Assembly (NCBI RefSeq): GCF_035046485.1
Contig: NC_085138.1
Location: 368,035,238-368,099,237, forward strand
DNA from: Aedes albopictus
Lineage: Eukaryota; Arthropoda; Insecta; Diptera; Culicidae
DNA length: 64,000 nt
Direction of reading: 5' to 3'
Shown here: positions 21,678-34,927 of the stretch, in pieces
How positions within the stretch are numbered: position 1 is the stretch's first letter
Layout: each line of letters starts with the position of its first letter
Notes under the pieces: model-generated
Told to the model about the DNA's origin: nothing
The model's input: only the letters and a program-made list of their open reading frames with translations
The model's database searches: none
Program-made: the position numbers and the translations under genes

Positions 21678-24382
21678 TTATCTGGTAACGCGACTACTTT
21701 GGATTCTTCTAATGGCGATGTTGTGATGCATAATCGGGTCATGAACTATTCTTTGGACATAAGTTAGCGTCTGCAAATCGTGCAACGCTTTTATCGGTAG
21801 AAAACTATCCTCTTCTTTTGAGTATAACAATGTTGTAGAATACCAGTAGGGCTTGCGAAGAACTGCTTTAAGACACTGATTTTGCATTACTTGGAGTTCC
21901 CGCAGTGTCGATTTGCTGGCCGAACCCCAAACAGCTACCAAGTATTGAAGTCTTGAGTGGATCAACGAATAATACAGCTGCTTCATCCATTTCTCAGGGA
22001 TAAACCACGACACTTTCCGTAGGATGCCACAGAGAGAGAGCTGAGTTTCTTCTTCAGGTGGGTAATGTGTCCAGACCAGCTCATTGTAGAGTCGATAATG
22101 AGCCCTAGGAATGTATGTTCCTCAACTTCCTCAACAATGCTGCCATGAACGTACAGTATTGGGTGAACAGGAACTCGTCTCCGCGGTGAATGTATGAACA
22201 TGCATTTTGTTTTCTTTAGGTTTAAAGACAGCTTATTTGCGCAAAAGTAGTCGTATAGCAAGTTATGATCGTATTCCATTTGCTGGTGAGTGATGCGATA
22301 TTGGGCATTTTTGTAGAATATCGACGTGTCATCCGCGAAAAGGCAAACTTTCCCTTTCAGCTCCAGGTTGCAAATATCATTGATGAACAACAAGAATAAT
22401 AAAGGGCCGAGGTTACTGCCCTGGGGAACTCCTGTTGGCACAGTAAGGATCCCGCTTGTACTATAGCTCCAATTGAGACGAACTGTTGACGGTTGGTGAG
22501 ATAGCTTTTCACAAGAGTTAAGGCATTTCCTCTTATTCCAAGCGAGTCCAGTTTTTTTTAATAGTAGCACATGATCAATAGTGTCAAACGCATTTTTAAG
22601 GTCAATGAATACTGCACCGACCATTTTTTTCGTGTCCAAAGCGTCATATATTTCTTCGACCAAATCACAAGATGCGCTCAACGTACTTGACCCTTTTCTG
22701 AAGCCATAGGTACTGATGCTTTGATAGAAGATCGAATCGAATGGCATAATTTATACTCCGAGATGCAAGTAGTTTTTCTAATATTTTGTCTAGAACTGAT
22801 AAACAAGAAATGGGCCTGTAATTGTTCAGTTCTTTGACATCGCCGGATTTGAAAATTGGTTTTACTTTGGCAATTTTCAAACAATCAGGAAAATGGCCGG
22901 TTGATATCATTTCGTTGAAAACATCAGAGAGGAGAGGTGCAAATATGGAATGATGAAATTTAACAAATTTAGCAGGAATCATGTCGGGACCTGAAGATTT
23001 CTTTTCGTTTAATCCATTTATAAGCGTGATTATTTCAGCGGTTGTCGAAGGCGAGAGAAATATCGATGACGGGTGGTAGTTTATGGTTCCAAAGCGTTCT
23101 ACATCTCCTGAACCAGGAATTCCTGCTGCTAAGTTTGCTCCAATATTGCAGAAAAATTAATTGAATGCAGAACAAATTTCTGCCTCATCAGTCAATAACA
23201 CACCATCTTTTAAAATGCGGCTAGGCTTATCATTCTTCTGCTGGTTACCAATCACTTCATTGACTACTTTCCATGCATTCCGTTGCGACGCTTTTTCAAT
23301 TATGGTGTGATAGTAGTTTCGTTTAGCCATCGTTTTCATCTTGCAAAGCAATTTTGACACGTGATCCAATAGATCTGATGTATGTTGATCATTAGGGTGT
23401 CTTCTATGCCTCTTTAAAAGGCGGTCCTTCATAGTGATTAGCTTCCATAGATCAATTGTCATCCAGGGACAGTGCTCTTTCAACTTTACCTCAACGGAGA
23501 CAGTTTTTGTGCATTGCGAGAGACATATACGATAGCACTCAGTCATATGGGCTAGCTTGTCACTGGCTAACATGCTTTCAGGAAGGGACTCGAAGACAGA
23601 AACAAATAGTTCACTTAATCGTGCATGATCCACAATTTCCTTCTGTAATGTGCGAGTTGTAGAAGCACACGCAAAATTGAATGTCGATACAATCAAACAA
23701 TGATCGCTTACATCATTTTTAATCGTTTCATTTACTACTGTGTTGGTCAAGTTCTCCGAACAAATGACATTGCTACTAGACGGTCTGGTAACATGCGAAT
23801 TAGTGACTATTGCATTGTACGAAGTTAATAGTCGATAATACTCGCGTACAATGTTATTTGAAAGCAGGTTCGCAGGTACATTCATGTCTCCGACAATAAC
23901 ACATTCATCTCCCTTGCTTACAGTCGATAGCATATCCTCTACTTCATCAAGAAACCCTCTTGCCCCGAACGATGGAGGCCTGTAGACAGCGTGAAAGTTG
24001 ATTCGCTTCCCAGAAGAAAGTAGTTGGCAATGGATGTGATGGAATCCCTCAACAAGTCTATTCTGGCATACTTCGACGATCAATCCATCCCGCAAGAAAA
24101 CCGCTAACCCTCCATGCGACTCCTCCCTTGAAGAGAAAATACCAGTATGTATATCCATCCAGCTTATATATCCTTGTTCTATCGCTTTTCACCCAGGTTT
24201 CACATACAACGACAACGCATTCCACAGCTTTGTAGCAGTTCACCAATACAATCGAACTTTACAAGGTCATTCAAACCTCGGATATTCCACTGAAGTATTT
24301 TCAGTGAATTAGGGCGACCAGCATTCTCTTTATTATATTCAACCCAATCTGTGATACAATCAAACTTATTGCTAGAAAACAT
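21678..24382 (-). pseudogene. CR1/L2-like ORF2: endonuclease plus reverse transcriptase (frameshifted)
   Basis: The N-terminal APE-type endonuclease shows LKILQWNIRG near the start, CETWVKSDRTRIY, VIVGDMNVPANLL and the SDH catalytic motif (NDVSDHCLI). The linker and reverse transcriptase follow: NNYRPISCLSVLDKILEKLL, motif A VFIDLKNAFDTIDH, motif B GVPQGSNLGPLLFLLFIND, motif C FADDTSIFY, and LGLIIDSTMSW. At least four frame changes (near 24200, 24150, 23155 and 22745-22980) break it. The catalytic Asp pair is intact. It lies 42 bp downstream of ORF1. Confidence 0.85.
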
Positions 24383-24423
24383 TGCGAGTTATAAATCAAA
24401 CATCAGAAACAATCAAATCTCGT

Positions 24424-25469
24424 TTAACGTTTTTGTGCCGGCTTTTCTGGTGACGTTGTTTGTTGACGCTTTAGGTTCCTACGTTGCAGCATTTCCACAT
24501 CACTCAGTCGCCGTATGACCTCAACCTTCGAATTGTCTCCTCTCTTGACCAGCACCGCTCCATGACGTCCTGGCCACACGTACTTTAAGTCCACCTGCTT
24601 CTGCACTTCGCGAACCTCTTTCAGCAGATTTATCCCATAGGCGGTGAGCTCATCGCGCAGTAAAACTTTGCCAACTCCGAGGGTAGCATCAATGGCTGAC
24701 AGTAGCAGGGGTCCATGGGTCTTCTTTTTGGCTATCAGTTCCTCTTTGTGAGTTTCATCGGCAAATACGACCTTGATAGGCGGTGATTTCGTGTCTTTGA
24801 ATGACTGGTCTTTGGATACGATACGCTTGGCGTCCAGCACTGCATCATCCGGTAGGTCGCAATCGAGCACCGTAGCTATTTTTCTGACGATCTGCACAGA
24901 CGATTCATATTTAACCATTGGAACTCCAATGATAACTGGGTTTTTACAGCTCGTTTCTTTTCATTCGGTCCACCTTCAATTCCAGTTGCTCCACAGTTGA
25001 CGATGTAGCTCGTTGATCACTCTGCAACCATTCATACTTCTTCTTCAATTCGATCTGCTCCCGTTGGAAAGTTTTCATCTCCTCCATCATAGTGTCCAAT
25101 TTGCCAGATAAGAAGTTGTGAAACTTCTCAAGTTCAGCAATCGTTGTTCTTACAGCATGCATTTCCGCTCTCGTTTCCCTGACTTCTGCTAAAAACCTTA
25201 CGAACTTCCGAGAGGACTTCAGAATCCATTTCTGATTGTTATGAAGATGAACGGTGTAGCTCCTTGCAGTCCTCAGAACAGTAGTATGTTTCTGCACGTA
25301 GCTTCCGAACTGCGCTCCCACTGATGTTCTTACAATTCAAGTGCTCACTTTTGCGGCAATAACCACATACCACTAGCCTGCGTGGATCTTTTTCTTCTCT
25401 GCGGCAGATCACACAAAAAGACACCTTTTGTGACATCAACAATTTGGATATCACGTACGAACCAGGCAC
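24424..25469 (-). pseudogene. CR1/L2-like ORF1 with PHD-type zinc finger, coiled coil and FP-like domain
   Basis: The order on the - strand is as follows. First, a C4HC3-type finger (CVIC, CGYC, HLNC, CSEDC spacing) at about 25430-25260, of the PHD kind found in ORF1 of CR1-group elements. Second, a coiled-coil-prone stretch rich in Glu, Leu and Lys (about 25200-24950). Third, a C-terminal domain of about 160 aa containing VVFADETHKEELIAKKK and GINLLKEVREVQKQVDLKY, resembling the FP/RRM-like RNA-binding domain of insect retrotransposon ORF1 proteins. Two frameshifts, near 25250 and 24930, separate the three parts. The inferred role is RNA binding and chaperoning of the element's own transcript. 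Confidence 0.75.
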
Positions 25470-25670
25470 GGGATGACAGAATCATACAGAAACGTATTAA
25501 CACCAGCACAACACGCAGATAAAGATGACAAGCTATACACACGTTGGTGAACAGACAATAGATGGATCATACATACAATTGCTTTGCACGAATGGCTATA
25601 GTTACCGGACCGCTAGAGATAATCGGTCTTTTGACGATATCCAAACTAGCGTGGGCGGAGAAAACGCGTC

Positions 25671-26062
25671 TGTAGGATTTCACTATCAAAAGTAAATAAT
25701 AAACACCATTTCTTTTTCCAATTTATAAATATATTTTTTATCACTTCTAAAACACTCCATTCACTACAACATCATTCTTGAAACTCTCTCCTATTCAACT
25801 CGCTCAATCGTTCATGCCAATCCTCTTTCTCTTTCTTCCCTTTTCTCGTTCTACTTCGTCACGGTCTCTTTCCTTTTCTCCCGTCAATCAGCGCTCAAGC
25901 TGAGAGTAGCATTTCCAAGCTCGCTTTTCGGCTGTCACAAGCATTGAAGTGGGATTTCGGTATGCATGCAGTTTCCCAACGCACACACTGATAGAAATTG
26001 TTATGTGTCTTCCAAATTGTCATTCATTTAAATTTTATGATTATTCACGCCCTACTTCTACA
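25671..26062 (-). repeat. 3' LTR of the satellite-bearing element
   Basis: This is a 392-bp terminal repeat with TG...CA ends and 5-bp inverted tips (TGTAG/CTACA). It matches the copy at 37069-37460 except at 25788. Read on the - strand it contains a TCAGTGTG initiator-like word about 75 bp from its 5' edge, and an AT-rich 3' part. Confidence 0.93.
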
Positions 26063-26077
26063 TCCTTTCCCTCTTCT
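26063..26077 (-). other. Polypurine tract of the LTR element
   Basis: On the - strand the sequence agaagagggaaagga is 15 purines in a row and directly abuts the LTR. It is the expected plus-strand primer for reverse transcription and fixes the element's orientation as -. Confidence 0.8.
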
Positions 26078-26379
26078 ACTCCTGATTAAGTTTATTTTAA
26101 CATAATTAATATCATCATGAAAAGCAAATATTTACTAAATTATTCTACATATTGCGCACGTGTAATATGACGGAAAAATTCTAAAAAGATAAAAAGAAAT
26201 TAATAATGTTAATAAATACTTACCATAGATTTCTTTCATTACGATTTTGTGCTATTATTCGTATTGACCTGAAAAATGGAAAAAAAAACCTCAAACAACA
26301 CAATGAGGAAAAAACCTTGACGAGTTCAATTCAAATTGCACATTTTCACGTAACAAACACATTCCAATTATCCACTTAG

Positions 26380-29300
26380 AACATGATGGAGCTTGTCAGG
26401 CTCCAAATGTTACTTTCAAACGGTCATATCAGAAATAAATGATCAGCCAGCCAAATTCAGTACCTCTTTACATCAAATAATCATCTTCAGTACCACTATG
26501 TTTAAAACAATGCTTTCTTGGATGGAGCTTGCCAAGCTCCAGAAGATTCCGTAAGCAACAAAATCAGAAAATAACTACAACAAGCTTAAAATCAACATTG
26601 CTTAACTTATACTATCTTTCCAATAATTTTTAAATTCAATGTCACTTCATCCATTCAATTTTCCCTGCTTGGACACAACTGATTTTGATCATGCTTTCTT
26701 GGATGGAGCTTACCAGGCTCCAGAAGATTCCCACAAGCAACAAAATCAGAAAGCAACTACAAAAGTTCAATTCAACATTGCTTTACATATTCTATCTTTC
26801 TAATAATTTTTAAATTCAATGTCACTTCATCCATTCAATCTTTCCTGTCTGAACACAACTGATTTTGATCATGCTTTCTTGGATGGAGCTTACCAGGCTC
26901 CAGAAGATTCCCGCATGCAACAAAATCAGAAAACAACTACAACAAGTTCAATTCAACATTGCTTTACATATTCTATCTTTCCAATAATTTTTAAATTCAA
27001 TGTCACTTTACCCATTCAATCTTTCCTGTCTGAACACAACTGATTTTGATAATGCTTTCTTGGATGGAGCTTACCAGGCTCCAGAAGATTCCCGCAAGCA
27101 ACAAAATCAGAAAACAACTACAACGAGTTCAATTCAACATTGCTTTACATATTCTATCTTTCTAATAATTTTTAAATTCAATGTCACTTCATCCATTCAA
27201 TCTTTCCTGTCTGAACACAACTGATTTTGATCATGCTTTCTTGGATGGAGCTTACCAGGCTCCAGAAGATTCCCGCATGCAACAAAATCAGAAAACAACT
27301 ACAACAAGTTCAATTCAACATTGCTTTACATATTCTATCTTTCCAATAATTTTTAAATTCAATGTCACTTTACCCATTCAATCTTTCCTGTCTGAACACA
27401 ACTGATTTTGATAATGCTTTCTTGGATGGAGCTTACCAGGCTCCAGAAGATTCCCGCAAGCAACAAAATCAGAAAACAACTACAACGAGTTCAATTCAAC
27501 ATTGCTTTACATATTCTATCTTTCTAATTACTTTTAAATTCACTGTCACTGCACACATTCAATCTTTCCTGTTTGAACACAACTGATTTTGATCATGCTT
27601 TCTTGGATGGAGCTTACCAGGCTCCAGAAGATTCCCGCAAGCAACAAAATCAGAAAACAACTACAACAAGTTCAATTCAACATTGCTTTACATATTCTAT
27701 CTTTCTAATAATTTATACATTCACTTTCACTGCACACAATCAATCTTTGCTGTCTGAACACAACTAATTTTGATGATGCTTTCTTGGATGGAGCTTACCA
27801 GGCTCCAGAAGATTCCCGCATGCAACAAAATCAGAAAACAACTACAACGAGTTCAATTCAACATTGCTTTACATATTCTATCTTTCCAATAATTTTTAAA
27901 TTCAATGTCACTTCATCCATTCAATCTTTCCTGCCTGGACACAACTGATTTCAATCATGCTTTTTTTTTTTGGATGAAGCTTTCCAGGCTCCAGAAGATT
28001 CTTGCAAGCAACAAAATCAGAAAATAACTACAACAAGCTTAAAATCAACATTGCTTTACTTATCCTATCTTTCCAATAATTTTTAAATTCAATGTCACTT
28101 CATCCATTCAATCTTTCCTGCCTGGACACAACTGATTTCGATCATGCTTTTTTTTGGATGGAGCTTACCAGGCTCCAGAAGATTCCCACAAGCAACAAAA
28201 TCAGAAAACAACTACAACAAGTTCAATTCAACATTGCTTTACATATTCTATCTTTCTAATAATTTATACATTCACTTTCACTGCACACATTCAATCTTTC
28301 CTGTCTGAACACAACTAATTTTGATCATGCTTTCTTGGATGGAGCTTACCAGGCTCCAGAAGATTCCCGCATGCAACAAAATCAGAAAACAACTACAACG
28401 AGTTCAATTCAACATTGCTTTACATATTCTATCTTTCCAATAATTTTTAAATTCAATGTCACTATACCCATTCAATCTTTCCTGTCTGAACACAACTGAT
28501 TTTGATAATGCTTTCTTGGATGGAGCTTACCAGGCTCCAGAAGATTCCCGCAAGCAACAAAATCAGAAAACAACTACAACAAGTTCAATTCAACATTGCT
28601 TTACATATTCTATCTTTCTAATAATTTTTAAATTCACTGTCACTGCACACATTCAATCTTTCCTGTTTGAACACAACTGATTTTGATCATGCTTTCTTGG
28701 ATGGAGCTTATCAGGCTCCAGAAGATTCCCGCATGCAACAAAATCAGAAAACAACTACAATGAGTTCAATTCAACATTGCTTTACATATTCTATCTTTCC
28801 AATAATTTTTTAAATTCAATGTCACTATACCCATTCAATCTTTCCTGTCTGAACACAACTGATTTTGATAATGCTTTCTTGGATGGGGCTTACCAGGCTC
28901 CAGAAGATTCCCGCAAGCAACAAAATCAGAAAACAACTACAACGCGTTCAATTCAACATTGCTTTACATATTCTATCTTTCTAATTATTTTTAAATTCAC
29001 TGTCACTGCACACATTCAATCTTTCCTGTTTGAACACAACTGATTTTGATCATGCTTTCTTGGATGGAGCTTACCAGGTTCCAGAAGATTCCCGCATGCA
29101 ACAAAATCAGAAAACAACTACAACGAGTTCAATTCAACATTGCTTTACATATTCTATCTTTCCAATAATTTTTAAATTCAATGTCACTTTACCCATTCAA
29201 TCTTTCCTGTCTGAACACAACTGATTTTGATAATGCTTTCTTGGATGGAGCTTACCAGGCTCCAGAAGATTCCCGCATGCAACAAAATCAGAAAACAACT

Positions 29301-32300
29301 ACAACGAGTTCAATTCAACATTGCTTTACATATTCTATCTTTCCAATAATTTTTAAATTCACTGTCACTGCACACATTCAATCTTTCCTGTTTGAACACA
29401 ACTGATTTTGATCATGCTTTCTTGGATGGAGCTTACCAGGCTCCAGAAGATTCCCGCATGCAACAAAATCAGAAAACAACTACAATGAGTTCAATTCAAC
29501 ATTGCTTTACATATTCTATCTTTCCAATAATTTTTTAAATTCAATGTCACTATACCCATTCAATCTTTCCTGTCTGAATACAACTGATTTTGATAATGCT
29601 TTCTTGGATGGAGCTTACCAGGCTCCAGAAGATTCCCGCAAGCAACAAAATCAGAAAACAACTTCAACGCGTTCAATTCAACATTGCTTTACATATTCTA
29701 TCTTTCTAATAATTTTTAAATTCACTGTCACTGCGCACATTCAATCTTTCCTGTTTGAACACAACTGATTTTGATCATGCTTTCTTGGATGGAGCTTACC
29801 AGGCTCCAGAAGATTCCCGCAAGCAACAAAATCAGAAAACAACTACAACGCGTTCAATTCAACATTGCTTTACATATTCTATCTTTCTAATTATTTTTAA
29901 ATTCACTGTCACTGCACACATTCAATCTTTCCTGTTTGAACACAACTGATTTTGATCATGCTTTCTTGGATGGAGCTTACCAGGCTCCAGAAGATTCCCG
30001 CAAGCAACAAAATCAGAAAACAACTACAATGAGTTCAATTCAACATTGCTTTACATATTCTATCTTTCCAATAATTTTTTAAATTCAATGTCACTATACC
30101 CATTCAATCTTTCCTGTCTGAATACAACTGATTTTGATAATGCTTTCTTGGATGGAGCTTACCAGGCTCCAGAAGATTCCCGCAAGCAACAAAATCAGAA
30201 AACAACTTCAACGCGTTCAATTCAACATTGCTTTACATATTCTATCTTTCTAATAATTTTTAAATTCACTGTCACTGCGCACATTCAATCTTTCCTGTTT
30301 GAACACAACTGATTTTGATCATGCTTTCTTGGATGGAGCTTACCAGGCTCCAGAAGATTCCCGCAAGCAACAAAATCAGAAAACAACTACAACGCGTTCA
30401 ATTCAACATTGCTTTACATATTCTATCTTTCTAATAATTTTTAAATTCACTGTCACTGCGCACATTCAATCTTTCCTGTTTGAACACAACTGATTTTGAT
30501 CATGCTTTCTTGGATGGAGCTTACCAGGCTCCAGAAGATTCCCGCAAGCAACAAAATCAGAAAACAACTACAACGCGTTCAATTCAACATTGCTTTACAT
30601 ATTCTATCTTTCTAATTATTTTTAAATTCACTGTCACTGCACACATTCAATCTTTCCTGTTTGAACACAACTGATTTTGATCATGCTTTCTTGGATGGAG
30701 CTTACCAGGCTCCAGAAGATTCCCGCATGCAACAAAATCAGAAAACAACTACAATGAGTTCAATTCAACATTGCTTTACATATTCTATCTTTCCAATAAT
30801 TTTTTAAATTCAATGTCACTATACCCATTCAATCTTTCCTGTCTGAATACAACTGATTTTGATAATGCTTTCTTGGATGGAGCTTACCAGGCTCCAGAAG
30901 ATTCCCGCAAGCAACAAAATCAGAAGACAACTTCAACGCGTTCAATTCAACATTGCTTTACATATTCTATCTTTCTAATAATTTTTAAATTCACTGTCAC
31001 TGCGCACATTCAATCTTTCCTGTTTGAACACAACTGATTTTGATCATGCTTTCTTGGATGGAGCTTACCAGGCTCCAGAAGATTCCCGCATGCAACAAAA
31101 TCAGAAAACAACTACAATGAGTTCAATTCAACATTGCTTTACATATTCTATCTTTCCAATAATTTTTTAAATTCAATGTCACTTTACCCATTCAATCTTT
31201 CCTGTCTGAACACAACTGATTTTGATAATGCTTTCTTGGATGGAGCTTACCAGGCTCCAGAAGATTCCCGCAAGCAACAAAATCAGAAGACAACTTCAAC
31301 GCGTTCAATTCAACATTGCTTTACATATTCTATCTTTCTAATAATTTTTAAATTCACTGTCACTGCGCACATTCAATCTTTCCTGTTTGAACACAACTGA
31401 TTTTGATCATGCTTTCTTGGATGGAGCTTACCAGGCTCCAGAAGATTCCCGCATGCAACAAAATCAGAAAACAACTACAATGAGTTCAATTCAACATTGC
31501 TTTACATATTCTATCTTTCCAATAATTTTTTAAATTCAATGTCACTATACCCATTCAATCTTTCCTGTCTGAATACAACTGATTTTGATAATGCTTTCTT
31601 GGATGGAGCTTACCAGGCTCCAGAAGATTCCCGCAAGCAACAAAATCAGAAGACAACTTCAATGCGTTCAATTCAACATTGCTTTACATATTCTATCTTT
31701 CTAATAATTTTTAAATTCACTGTCACTGCACACATTCAATCTTTCCTGTTTGAACACAACTGATTTTGATCATGCTTTCTTGGATGGAGCTTACCAGGCT
31801 CCAGAAGATTCCCGCATGCAACAAAATCAGAAAACAACTACAATGAGTTCAATTCAACATTGCTTTACATATTCTATCTTTCCAATAATTTTTTAAATTC
31901 AATGTCACTATACCCATTCAATCTTTCCTGTCTGAATACAACTGATTTTGATAATGCTTTCTTGGATGGAGCTTACCAGGCTCCAGAAGATTCCCGCAAG
32001 CAACAAAATCAGAAGACAACTTCAACGCGTTCAATTCAACATTGCTTTACATATTCTATCTTTCTAATAATTTTTAAATTCACTGTCACTGCGCACATTC
32101 AATCTTTCCTGTTTGAACACAACTGATTTTGATCATGCTTTCTTGGATGGAGCTTACCAGGCTCCAGAAGATTCCCGCATGCAACAAAATCAGAAAACAA
32201 CTACAATGAGTTCAATTCAACATTGCTTTACATATTCTATCTTTCCAATAATTTTTTAAATTCAATGTCACTATACCCATTCAATCTTTCCTGTCTGAAC

Positions 32301-34865
32301 ACAACTGATTTTGATAATGCTTTCTTGGATGGAGCTTACCAGGCTCCAGAAGATTCCCGCAAGCAACAAAATCAGAAAACAACTACAACGCGTTCAATTC
32401 AACATTGCTTTACATATTCTATCTTTCTAATAATTTTTAAATTCACTGTCACTGCACACATTCAATCTTTCCTGTTTGAACACAACTGATTTTGATCATG
32501 CTTTCTTGGATGGAGCTTACCAGGCTCCAGAAGATTCCCGCAAGCAACAAAATCAGAAAACAACTACAACGAGTTCAATTCAACATTGCTTTACATATTC
32601 TATCTTTCTAATTATTTTTAAATTCACTGTCACTGCACACATTCAATCTTTCCTGTTTGAACACAACTGATTTTGATCATGCTTTCTTGGATGGAGCTTA
32701 CCAGGCTCCAGAAGATTCCCGCATGCAACAAAATCAGAAAACAACTACAACGAGTTCAATTCAACATTGCTTTACATATTCTATCTTTCCAATAATTTTT
32801 CAAATTCAATGTCACTTTACCCATTCAAACTTTCCTGTCTGAACACAACTGATTTCGATCATGCTTTTTTTGGATGGAGCTTGCCAGGCTCCAGAAGATT
32901 CCCGCAAGCAACAAAATCAGAAAACAACTACAACGAGTTCAATTCAACATTGCTTTACATATTCTATCTTTCCAATAATTTATACATTCACTGTCACTGC
33001 ACACATTCAATCTTTCCTGTCTGAACACAACTGATTTTGATAATGCTTTCTTGGATGGAGCTTACCAGGCTCCAGAAGATTCCCGCAAGCAACAAAATCA
33101 GAAAACAACTACAACGAGTTCAATTCAACATTGCTTTACATATTCTATCTTTCTAATAATTTTTAAATTCACTGTCACTGCACACATTCAATCTTTCCTG
33201 TTTGAACACAACTGATTTTGATCATGCTTTCTTGGATGGAGCTTACCAGGCTCCAGAAGATTCCCGCATGCAACAAAATCAGAAAACAACTACAATGAGT
33301 TCAATTCAACATTGCTTTACATATTCTATCTTTCCAATAATTTTTTAAATTCAATGTCACTATACCCATTCAATCTTTCCTGTCTGAATACAACTGATTT
33401 TGATAATGCTTTCTTGGATGGAGCTTACCAGGCTCCAGAAGATTCCCGCAAGCAACAAAATCAGAAAACAACTTCAACGCGTTCAATTCAACATTGCTTT
33501 ACATATTCTATCTTTCTAATAATTTTTAAATTCACTGTCACTGCGCACATTCAATCTTTCCTGTTTGAACACAACTGATTTTGATCATGCTTTCTTGGAT
33601 GGAGCTTACCAGGCTCCAGAAGATTCCCGCATGCAACAAAATCAGAAAACAACTACAATGAGTTCAATTCAACATTGCTTTACATATTCTATCTTTCCAA
33701 TATTTTTTTAAATTCAATGTCACTATACCCATTCAATCTTTCCTGTCTGAATACAACTGATTTTGATAATGCTTTCTTGGATGGAGCTTACCAGGCTCCA
33801 GAAGATTCCCGCAAGCAACAAAATCAGAAAACAACTTCAACGCGTTCAATTCAACATTGCTTTACATATTCTATCTTTCTAATAATTTTTAAATTCACTG
33901 TCACTGCGCACATTCAATCTTTCCTGTTTGAACACAACTGATTTTGATCATGCTTTCTTGGATGGAGCTTACCAGGCTCCAGAAGATTCCCGCATGCAAC
34001 AAAATCAGAAAACAACTACAATGAGTTCAATTCAACATTGCTTTACATATTCTATCTTTCCAATAATTTTTTAAATTCAATGTCACTATACCCATTCAAT
34101 CTTTCCTGTCTGAACACAACTGATTTTGATAATGCTTTCTTGGATGGAGCTTACCAGGCTCCAGAAGATTCCCGCAAGCAACAAAATCAGAAAACAACTA
34201 CAACGCGTTCAATTCAACATTGCTTTACATATTCTATCTTTCTAATAATTTTTAAATTCACTGTCACTGCACACATTCAATCTTTCCTGTTTGAACACAA
34301 CTGATTTTGATCATGCTTTCTTGGATGGAGCTTACCAGGCTCCAGAAGATTCCCGCATGCAACAAAATCAGAAAACAACTACAACGAGTTCAATTCAACA
34401 TTGCTTGACATATTCTATCTTTCCAATAATTTTTCAAATTCAATGTCACTTTACCCATTCAAACTTTCCTGTCTGAACACAACTGATTTCGATCATGCTT
34501 TTTTTGGATGGAGCTTGCCAGGCTCCAGAAGATTCCCGCAAGCAACAAAATCAGAAAACAACTACAACGAGTTCAATTCAACATTGCTTTACATATTCTA
34601 TCTTTCTAATAATTTTTAAATTCAATGTCACTTCATCCATTCAATCTTTCCTGCCTGGACACAACTAATTTCGATCATGCTTTTTTTGGATGGAGCTTGC
34701 CAGGCTACAGAAGATTCCCGCAAGCAACAAAATCAGAAAACAACTGACCAGGCTCCAGAAGATTTCCGCAAGCAACAATATCAGAAAACAACTATGATAA
34801 GCTCAAATCCAACATTGCTTTACATATTCTATCTTTCAAATACTTTCAAATTCAATGTCGCTAAA
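26380..34865. repeat. 181-bp satellite array, about 46 monomers
   Basis: Monomers share landmarks in fixed order: tgctttcttggatggagctt, accaggctccagaagattcc, cgcaagcaacaaaatcag, gttcaattcaacattgcttt, acatattctatctttc, a block around taatttttaaattca, and caatctttcctgtctgaaca. Spacing is 181 bp in the left half. Edge copies (26380-26780, 27900-28160, 34490-34865) are the most divergent; the centre is nearly uniform. Repeated 61-88 codon frames arise only because the monomer is open in one frame. Since 181 is not a multiple of 3 they do not join, and I do not consider them genes. Confidence 0.95.
30771..34400. repeat. Dimeric higher-order repeat (363 bp) within the satellite
   Basis: Identical landmarks recur at 30771, 31134, 31497, 31860 and 32223, then 33312, 33675 and 34038: steps of 363 bp or a multiple. 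The dimer alternates a 182-bp type (cgcatgcaacaaaatcag, aataattttttaaattca, cactatacccattc, gataatgc) with a 181-bp type (cgcaagcaacaaaatcag, acaacttcaacgcg, cactgtcactgcgcac, gatcatgc). Irregular precursors occur at 28777, 29502 and 30046. Confidence 0.9.
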
Positions 34866-34927
34866 CACATTCTTTTCAACGCCCAATCCACGACCAACTT
34901 TCCTATTTAAGGTTTTTAGTCGTACTT

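Noticed and set aside
26819..34619. Dozens of 61-88 codon frames (DFDHAFLDGAYQAPEDSR...) in the satellite
   Set aside because: They are one repeated noncoding monomer that happens to be open; 181 is not a multiple of 3, each frame stops before the next unit, and no start context or splice signal supports a repeat protein.
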